In this document: positions 1 to 7,233 of the stretch, piece by piece
Position numbering within the stretch: position 1 is the first letter of the stretch
Layout of the letters: every line of letters begins with the position of its first letter
From: CAKUFA01 sp963656345
GTDB lineage: Bacteria > Bacillota > Clostridia > Christensenellales > Aristaeellaceae
Assembly: GCA_963656345.1 (NCBI GenBank)
Contig: CAVKHY010000018.1
Span: forward strand, 1 to 28,528
DNA length: 28,528 nt
Direction of reading: 5' to 3'
Position numbers and translations under genes: made by a program
The notes under the pieces: generated by a model
The model's database searches: none
What the model was told of the DNA's origin: nothing
What the model saw: the letters and a program-made list of their open reading frames with translations, nothing else

Positions 1-337
1 ATCTATTATATCACAATGTTGTTGAATTTGCTAGATTAATTTGAGATTGGTATAACATTGGTACGTGCTGCATTGATGATTTTGATGAGATTATGCTGCT
101 AGTAAACCTGAAAAATATGGCCAGAATATAGAAAATATTAGATGCTCATCAATGATCGTGAATCTGTCATAATCAACATAGTGGAATAACATTATTCACC
201 ATGTGCACAAGAAATTAGTTGATTTTAGCCGCAATGTGCGTACTTTGCACATTGTGCACGGGAAATGTGCATGATTTGCACGTGCCTTTTGGCAAGGTTG
301 AGCACAAAATAGAGACAGGAACCAAAAAGAAAAGGAG
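1..337. other. AT-rich left edge, no gene seen
   Basis: This stretch is much richer in A and T than the rest of the window, and no convincing coding frame is visible on either strand. A weak promoter-like pair (TTGCTA at 28-33, TATAAC at 51-56, 17-base spacer) is present, but no gene begins near it. The only other structure is the TGCAC/GTGCA cluster at about 202-284. A good Shine-Dalgarno stretch (AAAGGAG, 331-337) closes the region, so it is probably the upstream region of the broken gene that follows. Confidence 0.5.
202..284. promoter_or_regulatory. Cluster of TGCAC/GTGCA motifs, possible operator array
   Basis: The pentamer TGCAC or its complement GTGCA recurs about six times in roughly 80 bases, including the full palindrome TGTGCACA near 203-210. 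Further copies occur as TTTGCAC, TTGTGCAC, ATGTGCAT and TTTGCACGTGCC. Such clustering in otherwise AT-rich DNA, 50-130 bases upstream of a ribosome site, could be a set of regulator half-sites. No regulator gene is adjacent and no family is recognised, so this is a motif observation only. Confidence 0.3.
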
Positions 338-396
338 ATGCATAACATGCTGCCGAATTTTTTGTTGATCATTCTGCTCTTCAGTGCCTTTGGAAT

Positions 397-721
397 ATGG
401 AAGCAGAAGAACCGGAGAAGTCCATCGATTTTACCATCGACCTTATTGAACTTCCTTACTGGATCAGTTTCCACTCTGACGAAAAGTCACACACGATTAA
501 GGCTTTTAGGCAGGTGGAACTGTACACCAGAGATGAGGAGGTGGCTTCAGAGAGCGGCTGCTTTATCGTCGAAAAAGCAAGCGGTCAATCTTCAGGCAAA
601 GCGACCAGTCAAGCGCTTCTTAACTGCATGCCATCATTTTATTTCGCATGTTTAATGCTCAACTGCTTGATTCAGTCGGAAAAATTGGAGCCGCTTTATG
701 CAGGTCTCGATCCGGCGGAAG
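397..721 (+). CDS. Partial unknown protein, cut by assembly gap
   Basis: I do not recognise this protein. The frame has a normal coding look (acidic, mixed residues such as IDLIELPYWISF and VELYTRDEEVASESG) and runs into the Ns. The first in-frame ATG is at 397, but the frame is open and protein-like from 346. The only good ribosome site (AAAGGAG, 331-337) points at ATG 347, which lies in a different frame (frame 2 rather than frame 1). A one-base deletion just after ATG 347 would join that start to this frame, so a sequencing error or a real frameshift is likely. It could be the N-terminal part of the Sel1-repeat protein after the gap: the two frames join if the true gap length leaves remainder 2 when divided by 3. 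Confidence 0.5.
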
Positions 722-731
722 NNNNNNNNNN
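722..731. other. Assembly gap (10 N)
   Basis: Ten consecutive N characters mark a scaffold join of unknown true length. Reading frames on the two sides are not in register across exactly ten bases. Gene structure between 397 and 1769 is therefore uncertain. Confidence 0.98.
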
Positions 732-1769
732 CTGACAGCACAGAAGGATAAACTGAGTTGGAAAGTTGTTTCCGGCCGAGAACGTCCGAGCCTTACGGTG
801 CAAACCTTGTTTGGAGAAACAACGGTAGGACGACCGTATATGGAGGATTTCTGGGAACGTTCAATGCTTGATTCCCTTGACCTTGAAGAAACAATCGACG
901 AAATAATCGACTCTGCCGAAGAAGGCAATGTGGCAGCAATGAAAGTACTGGCCGAGCTTTATCGGAATGGCACTGAAGATCAAGATATTGAACCTGACCC
1001 GGTAAAGTGCGTATACTGGCTCACAAAGCTCGCAGAAACAGGTAATGCAACGGCGATGTACAATCTTGGTCTGCACTACGCAAAAGGGTGCGGCGTGCAG
1101 CGCGATTTCGTAAAGGCTGCTGAATGGATGGAGAAGGCCGCCGAAGCCGGTGATGAGGATGCTCCGAAAATGAGAGATCAATATCGAAAGCTTGCGAACG
1201 CCGAGAAAAAGGCGGCCAGCGGCGATGCCCAGGCACAGGCTGACCTAGCCAACGGACTTATGGAATTAGGCGGATCGCTGAGTCAGGCCGGTGTCGGAAG
1301 CGACTATGCCGAAAGCGTGAAATGGGCAAAGCTTGCCGCTGCGCAAAACAATGCAGATGCCATGTGGGTGTTGGCACTAGCCTATGAGCATGGCCGTGGC
1401 GTAAAGCGCAGCATTGACACTGCTCTTACATATTACAAGCAAGGTGCAGAGCTTGGCAATGCGGCTTGTCAGCACAGCCTTGGCTGTTATTACATGAGAG
1501 GCGATCATCTCAAGAAGGACAGCAGAAAGGCCGTTGAGCTTTTCAAAAAATCCACCGAAAAAGGGTACGGCCTTGCCATGAGGGATTTGGCCAGGTCCTA
1601 TCAGCTCGGCAACGGCTGCATGGGCAATATGAAGACTGCGCTTGAATGGTGTGAAAAAGCAGCCGCGGTTTTAGATGACCCGGAGCTGGATCGCATAGTG
1701 GAGGCATGCCGATTCCTTGCAGCCAATGATCCTCATGGGGGAGAAGATTTTCCCAGAGAAGATTCGTAA
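732..1769 (+). CDS. Sel1-like repeat (tetratricopeptide-type) protein, 5' end missing
   Basis: The frame after the gap encodes about 345 residues containing roughly six Sel1-like repeats. Each has the A-x-x-x-L-G/A...Y-x-x-G-x-G-V...A-x-x-W/Y-x-x-K-A-A-E pattern, for example AMYNLGLHYAKGCGV followed by DFVKAAEWMEKAAEAG. Sel1 repeats form a solenoid of helix pairs that scaffolds protein-protein contacts. There is no signal peptide or membrane segment in the visible part, so a cytosolic adaptor is likely, and the partner cannot be told. About 100 residues before the first repeat are not a recognised domain. Codon use (GCA, CTT, AAG/AAA mixed) is clearly less GC-biased than in the genes from 1899 onward, suggesting recent acquisition or a scaffold join between different sources. 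The true start lies in or before the gap. Confidence 0.85.
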   Translation: MTAQKDKLSWKVVSGRERPSLTVQTLFGETTVGRPYMEDFWERSMLDSLDLEETIDEIIDSAEEGNVAAMKVLAELYRNGTEDQDIEPDPVKCVYWLTKLAETGNATAMYNLGLHYAKGCGVQRDFVKAAEWMEKAAEAGDEDAPKMRDQYRKLANAEKKAASGDAQAQADLANGLMELGGSLSQAGVGSDYAESVKWAKLAAAQNNADAMWVLALAYEHGRGVKRSIDTALTYYKQGAELGNAACQHSLGCYYMRGDHLKKDSRKAVELFKKSTEKGYGLAMRDLARSYQLGNGCMGNMKTALEWCEKAAAVLDDPELDRIVEACRFLAANDPHGGEDFPREDS

Positions 1770-1839
1770 CGGGCGTTGAGCATCCAGTGAGCGCATGTAT
1801 TCCTTTCCAAAGTGGCTTAGCGATTTTACCGCCCCATGC

Positions 1840-1869
1840 TTGACACATGGTTTCTTTCCCCTGTATCAT
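1840..1869 (+). promoter_or_regulatory. Sigma-A-type promoter for first MATE gene
   Basis: A consensus -35 TTGACA (1840-1845) and a -10 TATCAT (1864-1869) are separated by 18 bases. The site lies 30 bases upstream of the MATE start at 1899, with GAGGAG in between. Confidence 0.6.
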
Positions 1870-1898
1870 AGGCAGGAAAGTGAGGAGCATGGATTGCG

Positions 1899-3281
1899 AT
1901 GGAACAAAATCAGCTGAACCGGCGCCGGCATTTGCTGAAGCGCATTTTTCTTCTGGCCTGGCCTGCCATGCTGGAGCAGACCCTGCAAACCGTGGTGCAG
2001 TATGCGGATTCCGCCATGGTGGGGCAGATGGGTGCCGCCGCCTCTGCCGCCGTAGGGCTTTCCTCCCCGGTGAACTGGCTGGTGAACGCCCCCATGTTTG
2101 CCATGGGGGTAGGCTTTCTGGCCTGCATTTCCCGCTCCCTGGGGGCGAAGGATGAAGAAACTGCCAGGACGGCAGCCATGCAGTCCATTTTCGCCGCCGT
2201 GGTCATGGGGCTGGGGCTGATGGCGGTGACCCTGGCTGTGTCTCCCTTCCTCCCCGGCTGGCTTCACGCCGATGCGGAAATCTACGACACCGCCGCCCGG
2301 TATTTCTTCATTGTCAGCCTGCCCATGCTGTTCCGCTCCGCCACCATTATTTTCTCCTCCTGCCTGCGTGCCGCCGGGGACACCCGAACCCCCATGCGGG
2401 TCAGCCTGCTGATGAACCTGACCAACATTGGTTTCAATGCCCTGCTGATCTTCCCCACCGGCACGGTGCGGCTGGGCAGCTTCATCCTGCCCGGGGCAGG
2501 GATGGGGGTGGAGGGCGCCGCCATTGCCACCGCTCTGTCCTATCTGGTCAGCGGCACCTTGATGTTCCTGGCCTTGATGCGCAGCCCTGCCCTGTCCTTG
2601 AAGGGGCGGAAGCTGACGCTGAACAAGGCGGTCCTGGGGCAGTGCGTGCGCATCGGCATGCCGGCGGCGTTCACCCGCATCAGCGTGTGCCTGGGGCACG
2701 TGGTGTTCCTGTCCCAGGTGTCCGGTCTGGGCACCATTCCCCTGGCCGCCCACTCCCTGGCACTGACGGCGGAGGAAGCCGTGTACCTCCCCGGCTTCGG
2801 CATGCAGGCCGCCGCCTCCACCCTGGCGGGCAATGCCGCCGGCGAGGGGGATGAAGCCTTCCTGCGGGGCGTGACCCACACCTGCACGGCGGTGGCCGTC
2901 ATCATCATGACGGTGCTGGGCGGGCTCATGTTCCTGTTTGCGGAACCCCTGCTCAGCATCTTCACCCCGGACGGGCAGGTGATCGCCGCCGGAGCGTCCG
3001 TGCTGCGGATTGTGGCGGTGGTGGAGCCCATCTATGCCGTGGCCATTATTCTGGAGGGCGTGTTCAACGGGGTGGGCGACACCCGGGCGCCCTTCTATTT
3101 CAACCTGTTTACCATGTGGGGCATCCGCATCGTATCCACCGCTCTGTGTCTCAACGTGTTCCACCTGGGGCTGAACGCCGTGTGGTGCTGCATGGGGGCG
3201 GACAACGTGACCCGGGCCATCCTCTTCGTCATCCGCTACGGCAGGGGCAAATGGCGGAAAGCCTTCCACGCCCCGGCGTGA
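1899..3281 (+). CDS. MATE family multidrug/cation efflux transporter
   Basis: This 460-residue protein has the size and roughly twelve hydrophobic segments expected of a MATE (multi antimicrobial extrusion) transporter, which exports drugs or metabolites in exchange for Na+ or H+. The N-terminal half shows the family hallmark of a first helix ending in a P-A-x-x-E-Q/Q-x-x-x-x-V-x-x-x-D-x-x-M-V-G pattern (residues about 20-43: WPAMLEQTLQ, then YADSAMVGQMG). The second half begins with an internally similar repeat (IGMPAAFTRI, then LAAHSLALTAEEAVYLPG). ATG 1899 is preceded by GAGGAG about 11 bases upstream. It is probably monocistronic: its own promoter lies upstream and a strong terminator follows. 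Substrate is unknown. It differs from the minus-strand MATE downstream and is not a tandem duplicate of it. GC content jumps here relative to the left edge. Confidence 0.93.
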   Translation: MEQNQLNRRRHLLKRIFLLAWPAMLEQTLQTVVQYADSAMVGQMGAAASAAVGLSSPVNWLVNAPMFAMGVGFLACISRSLGAKDEETARTAAMQSIFAAVVMGLGLMAVTLAVSPFLPGWLHADAEIYDTAARYFFIVSLPMLFRSATIIFSSCLRAAGDTRTPMRVSLLMNLTNIGFNALLIFPTGTVRLGSFILPGAGMGVEGAAIATALSYLVSGTLMFLALMRSPALSLKGRKLTLNKAVLGQCVRIGMPAAFTRISVCLGHVVFLSQVSGLGTIPLAAHSLALTAEEAVYLPGFGMQAAASTLAGNAAGEGDEAFLRGVTHTCTAVAVIIMTVLGGLMFLFAEPLLSIFTPDGQVIAAGASVLRIVAVVEPIYAVAIILEGVFNGVGDTRAPFYFNLFTMWGIRIVSTALCLNVFHLGLNAVWCCMGADNVTRAILFVIRYGRGKWRKAFHAPA

Positions 3282-3316
3282 GAAGCGACGGCGAATTCTT
3301 TGGAGGGACGAAAAAA

Positions 3317-3346
3317 CCTCTGCCACGAGGCAGAGGCTTGTTTTTT
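3317..3346. terminator. Bidirectional intrinsic terminator between convergent MATE genes
   Basis: A perfect 8-bp stem, CCTCTGCC (3317-3324) with GGCAGAGG (3329-3336), closes an ACGA loop. It is flanked by A6 (3311-3316) on the left and T6 (3341-3346) on the right, so it can end transcription from either side. The minus-strand MATE stop codon overlaps its edge. Confidence 0.85.
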
Positions 3347-4676
3347 ACAGGTACCCGTATTGTTCTTTCTTGGCGAAAATGAAGATCCCGGACATGATCA
3401 ACGCCAGCACCTCCGCCACCACAATGGAGATCCACACGCCGTCCAGCCCCCAAAGGAGGGGCAGCAGCAGCACTGCGCCGGACTGGAACAGCAGCGTCCG
3501 CAGGAAGGAGATCAGGGCGCTGATGAGTCCGTTGTTCAGCGCGGTAAAGAAGGAAGAGGCGTAAATGGAGAAGCCCATGAACAGGAAGCCGAAGGCGTAA
3601 ATATGGAAGGCGCCTTCCGTCATTTCCATCAAAGCCGGATCGTAGCCCACGAACAGCTTGGCCAGAGGATGGGCCAACCCAAGGGACAGGGCAAACATAG
3701 CGGCGGAAAAAATGGCAATGATCAGGCTGCTCTTGCGCAGCAGACTCTTCAGCTCGTCCTTGTTCTGCGCCCCGTAATGGTAGCTGATCACCGGCGCGGT
3801 GCCGACGGCGTAGCCGATGAACGCCCCAGAGAAGATCATGCTCACATACATCAGCACCCCGTAGGCGGACACGCCGTTTTCACCGGCGTACTGTATCAGC
3901 TGCACGTTGTACAGCATACCCACCAGGGACATGGAAATGCTGCTCATCAGCTCGGAGGAGCCATTGCCGCACACCTTTAGGATGATGCGCCAGTCGATCC
4001 TGGTGGGCACCAGCTTCAGCAGGCTGCTATTTTTCCGGCTGAAGTAGATCAGGGGGAACAGGCCGCCGATGCCCTCACTGATGGCGGTAGCTACGGCAGC
4101 CCCCACCAGCCCCCAGCCGAAGACCCCCACGAACAGGGCGTCCAGCACCATGTTGGTGACCCCGGCAGCCACGGTGACCACCAGCCCCAAGTGGGGTTTT
4201 TCCGCCGTGACGAACAGGCTCTGAAACTCCATCTGCAGCACAAAGGGAATGGCTGCCGCCGCCACAATCCGGCCGTACAGCACGCAGTTGTCCAGCATTT
4301 CATCCCTCGCCCCCATGGCATAAGCCACGGGACGGAGAAGAAACATGGCAAGAATGGTCAGCACCACGCCCATGCCCACGGACACGTACACCAGCATGGA
4401 GAAGGTGCGGTTCGCGTCCTCATGCCGCTTTTCCCCCAGAAACTTGGCCACCAGGGCGCTGCCGCCGGTGCCCATCATGAAGCCGGGAGAGCCCAGGAAC
4501 ATGAGCAGGGGCATAATGAAGTTGACCGCAGCAAAGGCGGTTTTGCCGGCGAAGTTGGATACGAAGAAGCCGTCCACCACGCTGTAGATGGAGGTGAAAA
4601 TCATCATGGCAATGGAAGGCAGAGTAAAACGCAGAAGCCGTTTGTAAGTAAAATGATCGGATAGCTTAATGGTCAT
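3345..4676 (-). CDS. MATE family efflux transporter, MepA-like
   Basis: This 443-residue polytopic membrane protein has the MATE fold. The N-terminal hallmark IYSVVDGFFVSNFAG appears at about residues 30-44, and the matching repeat opens the C-terminal half (LVGMLYNVQLIQYAG, then AYGVLMYVSMIF). The VDGFFVS and GVGGSA-like features resemble the MepA/CD-type multidrug MATE group. The gene overlaps the upstream MarR gene by 11 bases, so the two are co-transcribed and probably translationally coupled. A MarR regulator beside a MATE pump is the classic arrangement for a drug- or metabolite-inducible efflux operon (as in mepRA of Staphylococcus); the ligand here is unknown. The only promoter seen for the pair is the one upstream of the MarR gene. 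Confidence 0.93.
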   Translation of the reverse strand: MTIKLSDHFTYKRLLRFTLPSIAMMIFTSIYSVVDGFFVSNFAGKTAFAAVNFIMPLLMFLGSPGFMMGTGGSALVAKFLGEKRHEDANRTFSMLVYVSVGMGVVLTILAMFLLRPVAYAMGARDEMLDNCVLYGRIVAAAAIPFVLQMEFQSLFVTAEKPHLGLVVTVAAGVTNMVLDALFVGVFGWGLVGAAVATAISEGIGGLFPLIYFSRKNSSLLKLVPTRIDWRIILKVCGNGSSELMSSISMSLVGMLYNVQLIQYAGENGVSAYGVLMYVSMIFSGAFIGYAVGTAPVISYHYGAQNKDELKSLLRKSSLIIAIFSAAMFALSLGLAHPLAKLFVGYDPALMEMTEGAFHIYAFGFLFMGFSIYASSFFTALNNGLISALISFLRTLLFQSGAVLLLPLLWGLDGVWISIVVAEVLALIMSGIFIFAKKEQYGYL

Positions 4677-5133
4677 GCAATCGTCCTTTGTCGTTCATCA
4701 GCGGCTGAAAGGCAGCGGACAGCCGCTGGTTGAGATTTTCCAACAGGTGCAGCATTTGTTCCGTTTCTTCCGGCGAGGCGGACAAAACCTGCCTTTCCGC
4801 CGCTCGGATTCTTTCAGCCGAGGAGGCAGCCAGGGTCTTGCCTTTCTCCGTCAGAAAAATGTGTTTGCTCCGCTTGTCCCCTTCCGCTGTCTGCAAGGTC
4901 ACGCAGCCCTCCTGCTCCAGCTTTTTCAGGGCAGAATTGATGGACTGCTTGGGCTGACAGGTCATATCGCACAGGTGACTTTGGGTACAGCCCGGCTCCT
5001 CCAGCAGGGAGTAGAGGAGCCACACCGTGGTTTCGCCGCAGCCCATGGAGCGGGCGGAAACACGGTAATATTCGTCCATTTGCCGCAGCAGGCGGTTGTA
5101 GCGCCGCAGAAAGTCGTCCGAGTTTTCGTTCAT
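4666..5133 (-). CDS. MarR family transcriptional regulator, probable autorepressor of the efflux operon
   Basis: This 155-residue protein has the MarR winged helix: a helix-turn-helix around SHLCDMTCQPKQSINSALKK (about residues 51-70) followed by the wing and the conserved D-K-R-S-K/LTEKG segment. MarR dimers bind palindromes and release DNA on ligand binding. I place the start at the ATG on 5133 because GGAGG lies seven bases upstream of it; an in-frame ATG nine codons earlier has no such site. Two palindromes sharing TCCGA/TCGGA arms cover the promoter of this gene, one in the spacer and one just after the -10. The gene therefore very likely represses itself and the MATE pump, with which it overlaps by 11 bases. 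Confidence 0.92.
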   Translation of the reverse strand: MNENSDDFLRRYNRLLRQMDEYYRVSARSMGCGETTVWLLYSLLEEPGCTQSHLCDMTCQPKQSINSALKKLEQEGCVTLQTAEGDKRSKHIFLTEKGKTLAASSAERIRAAERQVLSASPEETEQMLHLLENLNQRLSAAFQPLMNDKGRLHDH

Positions 5134-5165
5134 CGATGCGCCTCCCATAGCCTGGTTCACACAAA

Positions 5166-5187
5166 AATCGTCCGAAATCGGACGATT
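5166..5187. promoter_or_regulatory. MarR operator 1 (palindrome after the -10)
   Basis: This is a perfect inverted repeat with 10-bp arms, AATCGTCCGA and TCGGACGATT, around two bases. It covers the expected transcription start region of the MarR-MATE operon, so a bound dimer would block initiation or promoter escape. Confidence 0.8.
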
Positions 5188-5189
5188 TC

Positions 5190-5217
5190 ATTATAGTCCG
5201 AATCGGACGATTGTCAA
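5190..5217 (-). promoter_or_regulatory. Consensus sigma-A promoter of MarR-MATE operon
   Basis: On the minus strand the -35 is TTGACA (5217-5212) and the -10 is TATAAT (5195-5190), both exact consensus, with a 16-base spacer. The intrinsically strong promoter is balanced by operator palindromes in its spacer and just downstream. Confidence 0.88.
5196..5208. promoter_or_regulatory. MarR operator 2 (palindrome inside promoter spacer)
   Basis: GTCCGA-A-TCGGAC lies between the -35 and -10. It shares the TCCGA/TCGGA core of operator 1; its right arm continues as TCGGACGATT while the left arm is shorter. Centres of the two operators are about 25-26 bases apart. Confidence 0.7.
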
Positions 5218-5225
5218 GACAATGA

Positions 5226-5290
5226 AAGCGTGTTCTTTTTGCGAGAGGGGGCTTTTGTGCCCAAAGCCCCTCTCGCGCTCTCCCCGAAAA
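5226..5290 (-). repeat. Promoter-facing hairpin element, copy 1 (minus orientation)
   Basis: Read on the minus strand, this has GGTTTTCGGG, then a long hairpin with arms GCGAGAGGGGCTTT and AAAGCCCCCTCTCGC (one bulged base), then A5. It matches the copies at 16967-17022 and 25345-25405. Its A-rich end faces the MarR promoter, whose -35 lies about 23 bases beyond. Confidence 0.6.
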
Positions 5291-5343
5291 CCACTTATTT
5301 AATTATGAAAGTGTTGGTGCTCCAGTGACTTGACACCTTCGGG

Positions 5344-5389
5344 TATCCAACGTTTAGGGCAAACCATACTTTTCGTTCATGTTTATTCC
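5344..5389 (+). repeat. 45-bp dispersed repeat, inverse copy near 9340-9384
   Basis: The segment TATCCAACG...CATACTTTTCGTT, ending in TTATTCC, recurs in opposite orientation at 9340-9384 with only scattered differences. It lies next to a variable-arm hairpin in both places and so belongs to the same intergenic repeat complex. Confidence 0.6.
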
Positions 5390-5540
5390 AAGGGGCTTTC
5401 CGATCGCCCCTTGGAACCCTTCGGCACCCTACTTGTAGAATTCCTTCGAGTAGAAGAAACCTAATATTTTACTTTCCTTTGAAACCTCCTTCAAAGGAGT
5501 GCACCTGAAGGGGTGCAGGGAACGACCGAAGCCCCCTGCA
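5388..5540. repeat. Variable-arm hairpin pair (REPIN-like island 1)
   Basis: A plus-oriented hairpin has arms CCAAGGGGC (5388-5396) and GCCCCTTGG (5406-5414) around the loop TTTCCGATC, then the flank AACCCTTCGGCACCC. A minus-oriented hairpin has arms TGCAGGG (5514-5520) and CCCTGCA (5534-5540), preceded by the complementary flank CTGAAGGGG. A further small palindrome, CCTTTGAA...TTCAAAGG, lies between them at about 5476-5497. The two elements converge, as in the islands at 9051 and 14974. No gene is seen in 5220-5581. Confidence 0.65.
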
Positions 5541-5581
5541 TGCAAATCTCGACAAAGTAGCTTTGCCCCTCTGTCGATGAA

Positions 5582-5610
5582 TTGCATTTCCCTGCCGTCT
5601 CCTGTATAAT
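5582..5610 (+). promoter_or_regulatory. Promoter of the 5639-9045 operon
   Basis: TTGCAT (5582-5587) and consensus TATAAT (5605-5610) are separated by exactly 17 bases. The first gene starts 29 bases further on, after GAGGAGG. Confidence 0.75.
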
Positions 5611-5638
5611 GAAGACATTCCACGAGGAGGTTTTTGTA

Positions 5639-6517
5639 ATGAAAGCTGCTTTCTCCCGGGCATGGCAGACCTACCGCCGCCATTTTGGCCCGCTGATGCT
5701 GATGTTATTGATTGAAATCGTGCTGCGGCTCATGGTGTGCGCACCCCTGCTGTTCCTTGCCGCATCGGAAACGAAATGGCTGGCGCTTCTGTGCCTGCCC
5801 CTGTTTGTGTGCATTGTACTGCCGGCACGCAGCAACGCTGCCATCGCCTATGCCAAGCTCCAGGAAACAGACACCCTGCCCCTGACGGAGCTGGTCAGTT
5901 TTGATCATTACGGTCAAAAGGTGGCTCAGGGACTGAAGCGCACCGGGCTTATGCTCCTGTGGGCACTGCCTTTCCTGGCGGTGACGGGAGGCGCCCTGTA
6001 CCTGTACAAGGCAGAAGCCATTCCCGGGGTCACGGACACCTTCTCCCTGCTGCAAAAGCTGCTGAACCTGGGTCGCAGCGGCGCGGCGGCCTTCTTCTTC
6101 GGGGGCGTCAGCTCCATCACCGTGCGGGGCGTGATGATGCTGGTAATGCTGTACCTGCTGACCCTTGTACCCCTGATCATCGGCCTTGGTTTCCACAGCG
6201 GAAATCGCCACGGGGAAGCCCTGGGCAACGGCAAGATGATCCGCGGTCATCGGGGGCAGGTGCTGGGCTGCTGGATCGTTGGCTTGGTGACCCTACTGCC
6301 CTTCCTGGCGGCGGCCGGATGGATCTGCTCGGATTACGTGCATCAGCTGATGAACGCCCTGAGCAACATCGGCATGGGCTCTCTTTCCCTGCCGCCCCTG
6401 GACAGCCGTGCCTGGCTCATGGGGGTAGCGCTGGTGGTACTGCTGCTGCCCCTGATTCCCCTGAAGCAGCTCATTACCGCCTGCCGGGTCAAGGTGATTG
6501 GGGAGGCACAAAAGTAA
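5639..6517 (+). CDS. Uncharacterised polytopic membrane protein
   Basis: This 292-residue protein is not recognised. It has about seven hydrophobic segments in two blocks. The first block is near residues 15-60 (PLMLMLLIEIVLRLMV and LALLCLPLFVCIVLPA). The second is from 100 to the end (LMLLWALPFLAVTGGALYL, VMMLVMLYLLTLVPLIIGL, VLGCWIVGLVTLLPFLAAA, VALVVLLLPLIPLKQL). There is no signal peptide. The amphipathic N-terminus (MKAAFSRAWQTYRRHFGP) resembles cytosolic starts of small YciC/DUF-type membrane proteins, but no family is assigned. ATG 5639 is chosen over an upstream in-frame ATG at 5582 because GAGGAGG lies eight bases before it, and because 5582 falls inside the promoter. Its stop overlaps the start of the pseudouridine synthase gene (TAATG), so it leads an operon with rRNA-modifying enzymes, though no functional link is evident. 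Confidence 0.85.
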   Translation: MKAAFSRAWQTYRRHFGPLMLMLLIEIVLRLMVCAPLLFLAASETKWLALLCLPLFVCIVLPARSNAAIAYAKLQETDTLPLTELVSFDHYGQKVAQGLKRTGLMLLWALPFLAVTGGALYLYKAEAIPGVTDTFSLLQKLLNLGRSGAAAFFFGGVSSITVRGVMMLVMLYLLTLVPLIIGLGFHSGNRHGEALGNGKMIRGHRGQVLGCWIVGLVTLLPFLAAAGWICSDYVHQLMNALSNIGMGSLSLPPLDSRAWLMGVALVVLLLPLIPLKQLITACRVKVIGEAQK

Positions 6518-7233
6518 TGCGGCTGGATCGATACCTGGTGACCCTGGGCATTGGCAGCCGCACGGAGGTGCAGAAGCTGATCCGCTCCGGCGCTGTCGCC
6601 GTGGAGGACAGTCCAGTCCGTGATCCGGGCTTTGCCTGCAAGGAGCCTGCTGATCTGACCCTTCGGGGGGAGACGCTGGATACCCGGCTCATGCGGCATG
6701 TAATGCTCCACAAGCCGGCAGGGCTTTTGACCGCCGCCCGGGACAAGAAACAGCCTACGGTGATGGATCTGCTGCCCCCGGTGTATGCCGCCATCGGCTG
6801 CATGCCGGTGGGGCGGCTGGATAAGGACACCACCGGGCTTTTGCTCCTCAGCTGCGACGGGGAGCTGAATCATCGCCTGCTGGCGCCTCAGCGGCATGTG
6901 GACAAAACCTATCTGGCCCAGGTGGACGGGGAATTGACCCTGGAAATGGTAGACGCCTTCGCCGCCGGGATGGACTTGGGGGACTTTGTGACCCAAGGCG
7001 CAGCGCTGACCATGCTGGAACCTCATCTGGCACGGCTCACCATTCATGAGGGAAAATTCCACCAGGTCAAGCGGATGTTTGAGCACGTAGGGCTCACGGT
7101 AACGAAACTGCACCGGGAATCCTTCGGCCCCCTGACCCTGCCGGAGGATCTGCCGGAAGGGCAGTGGCGGGAGCTGACGGCAGAAGAAACGGCGGCCGTG
7201 TATCAGGCGGCGCAAATGGAGGCAAAGCTGTGA
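6517..7233 (+). CDS. rsuA: RsuA/RluB-family rRNA pseudouridine synthase
   Basis: This 238-residue enzyme is of the RsuA/RluB/RluE family, which isomerises uridine to pseudouridine in ribosomal RNA. An S4 RNA-binding domain occupies about residues 1-45 (MRLDRYLVTLGIGSRTEVQK, then I-R-S-G-A-V-x-V). The catalytic domain begins at HKPAG (65-69). The signature GRLDKDTTGLLL (99-110) holds the catalytic aspartate D102. A C-terminal I-x-E-G-K-x-H-Q-V-K-R-M block is typical of the family. The length fits RsuA (16S U516) better than the longer RluB, but the exact target nucleotide cannot be proved from sequence. The ATG overlaps the previous stop and its own stop overlaps the next GTG start, so it sits within a translationally coupled operon. 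Confidence 0.9.
   Translation: MRLDRYLVTLGIGSRTEVQKLIRSGAVAVEDSPVRDPGFACKEPADLTLRGETLDTRLMRHVMLHKPAGLLTAARDKKQPTVMDLLPPVYAAIGCMPVGRLDKDTTGLLLLSCDGELNHRLLAPQRHVDKTYLAQVDGELTLEMVDAFAAGMDLGDFVTQGAALTMLEPHLARLTIHEGKFHQVKRMFEHVGLTVTKLHRESFGPLTLPEDLPEGQWRELTAEETAAVYQAAQMEAKL

Noticed and set aside
5134..5160. Upstream start for the MarR gene, nine codons longer
   Set aside because: It has no ribosome site of its own and would place the start at the edge of operator 1, whereas the ATG at 5133 has GGAGG at ideal spacing.
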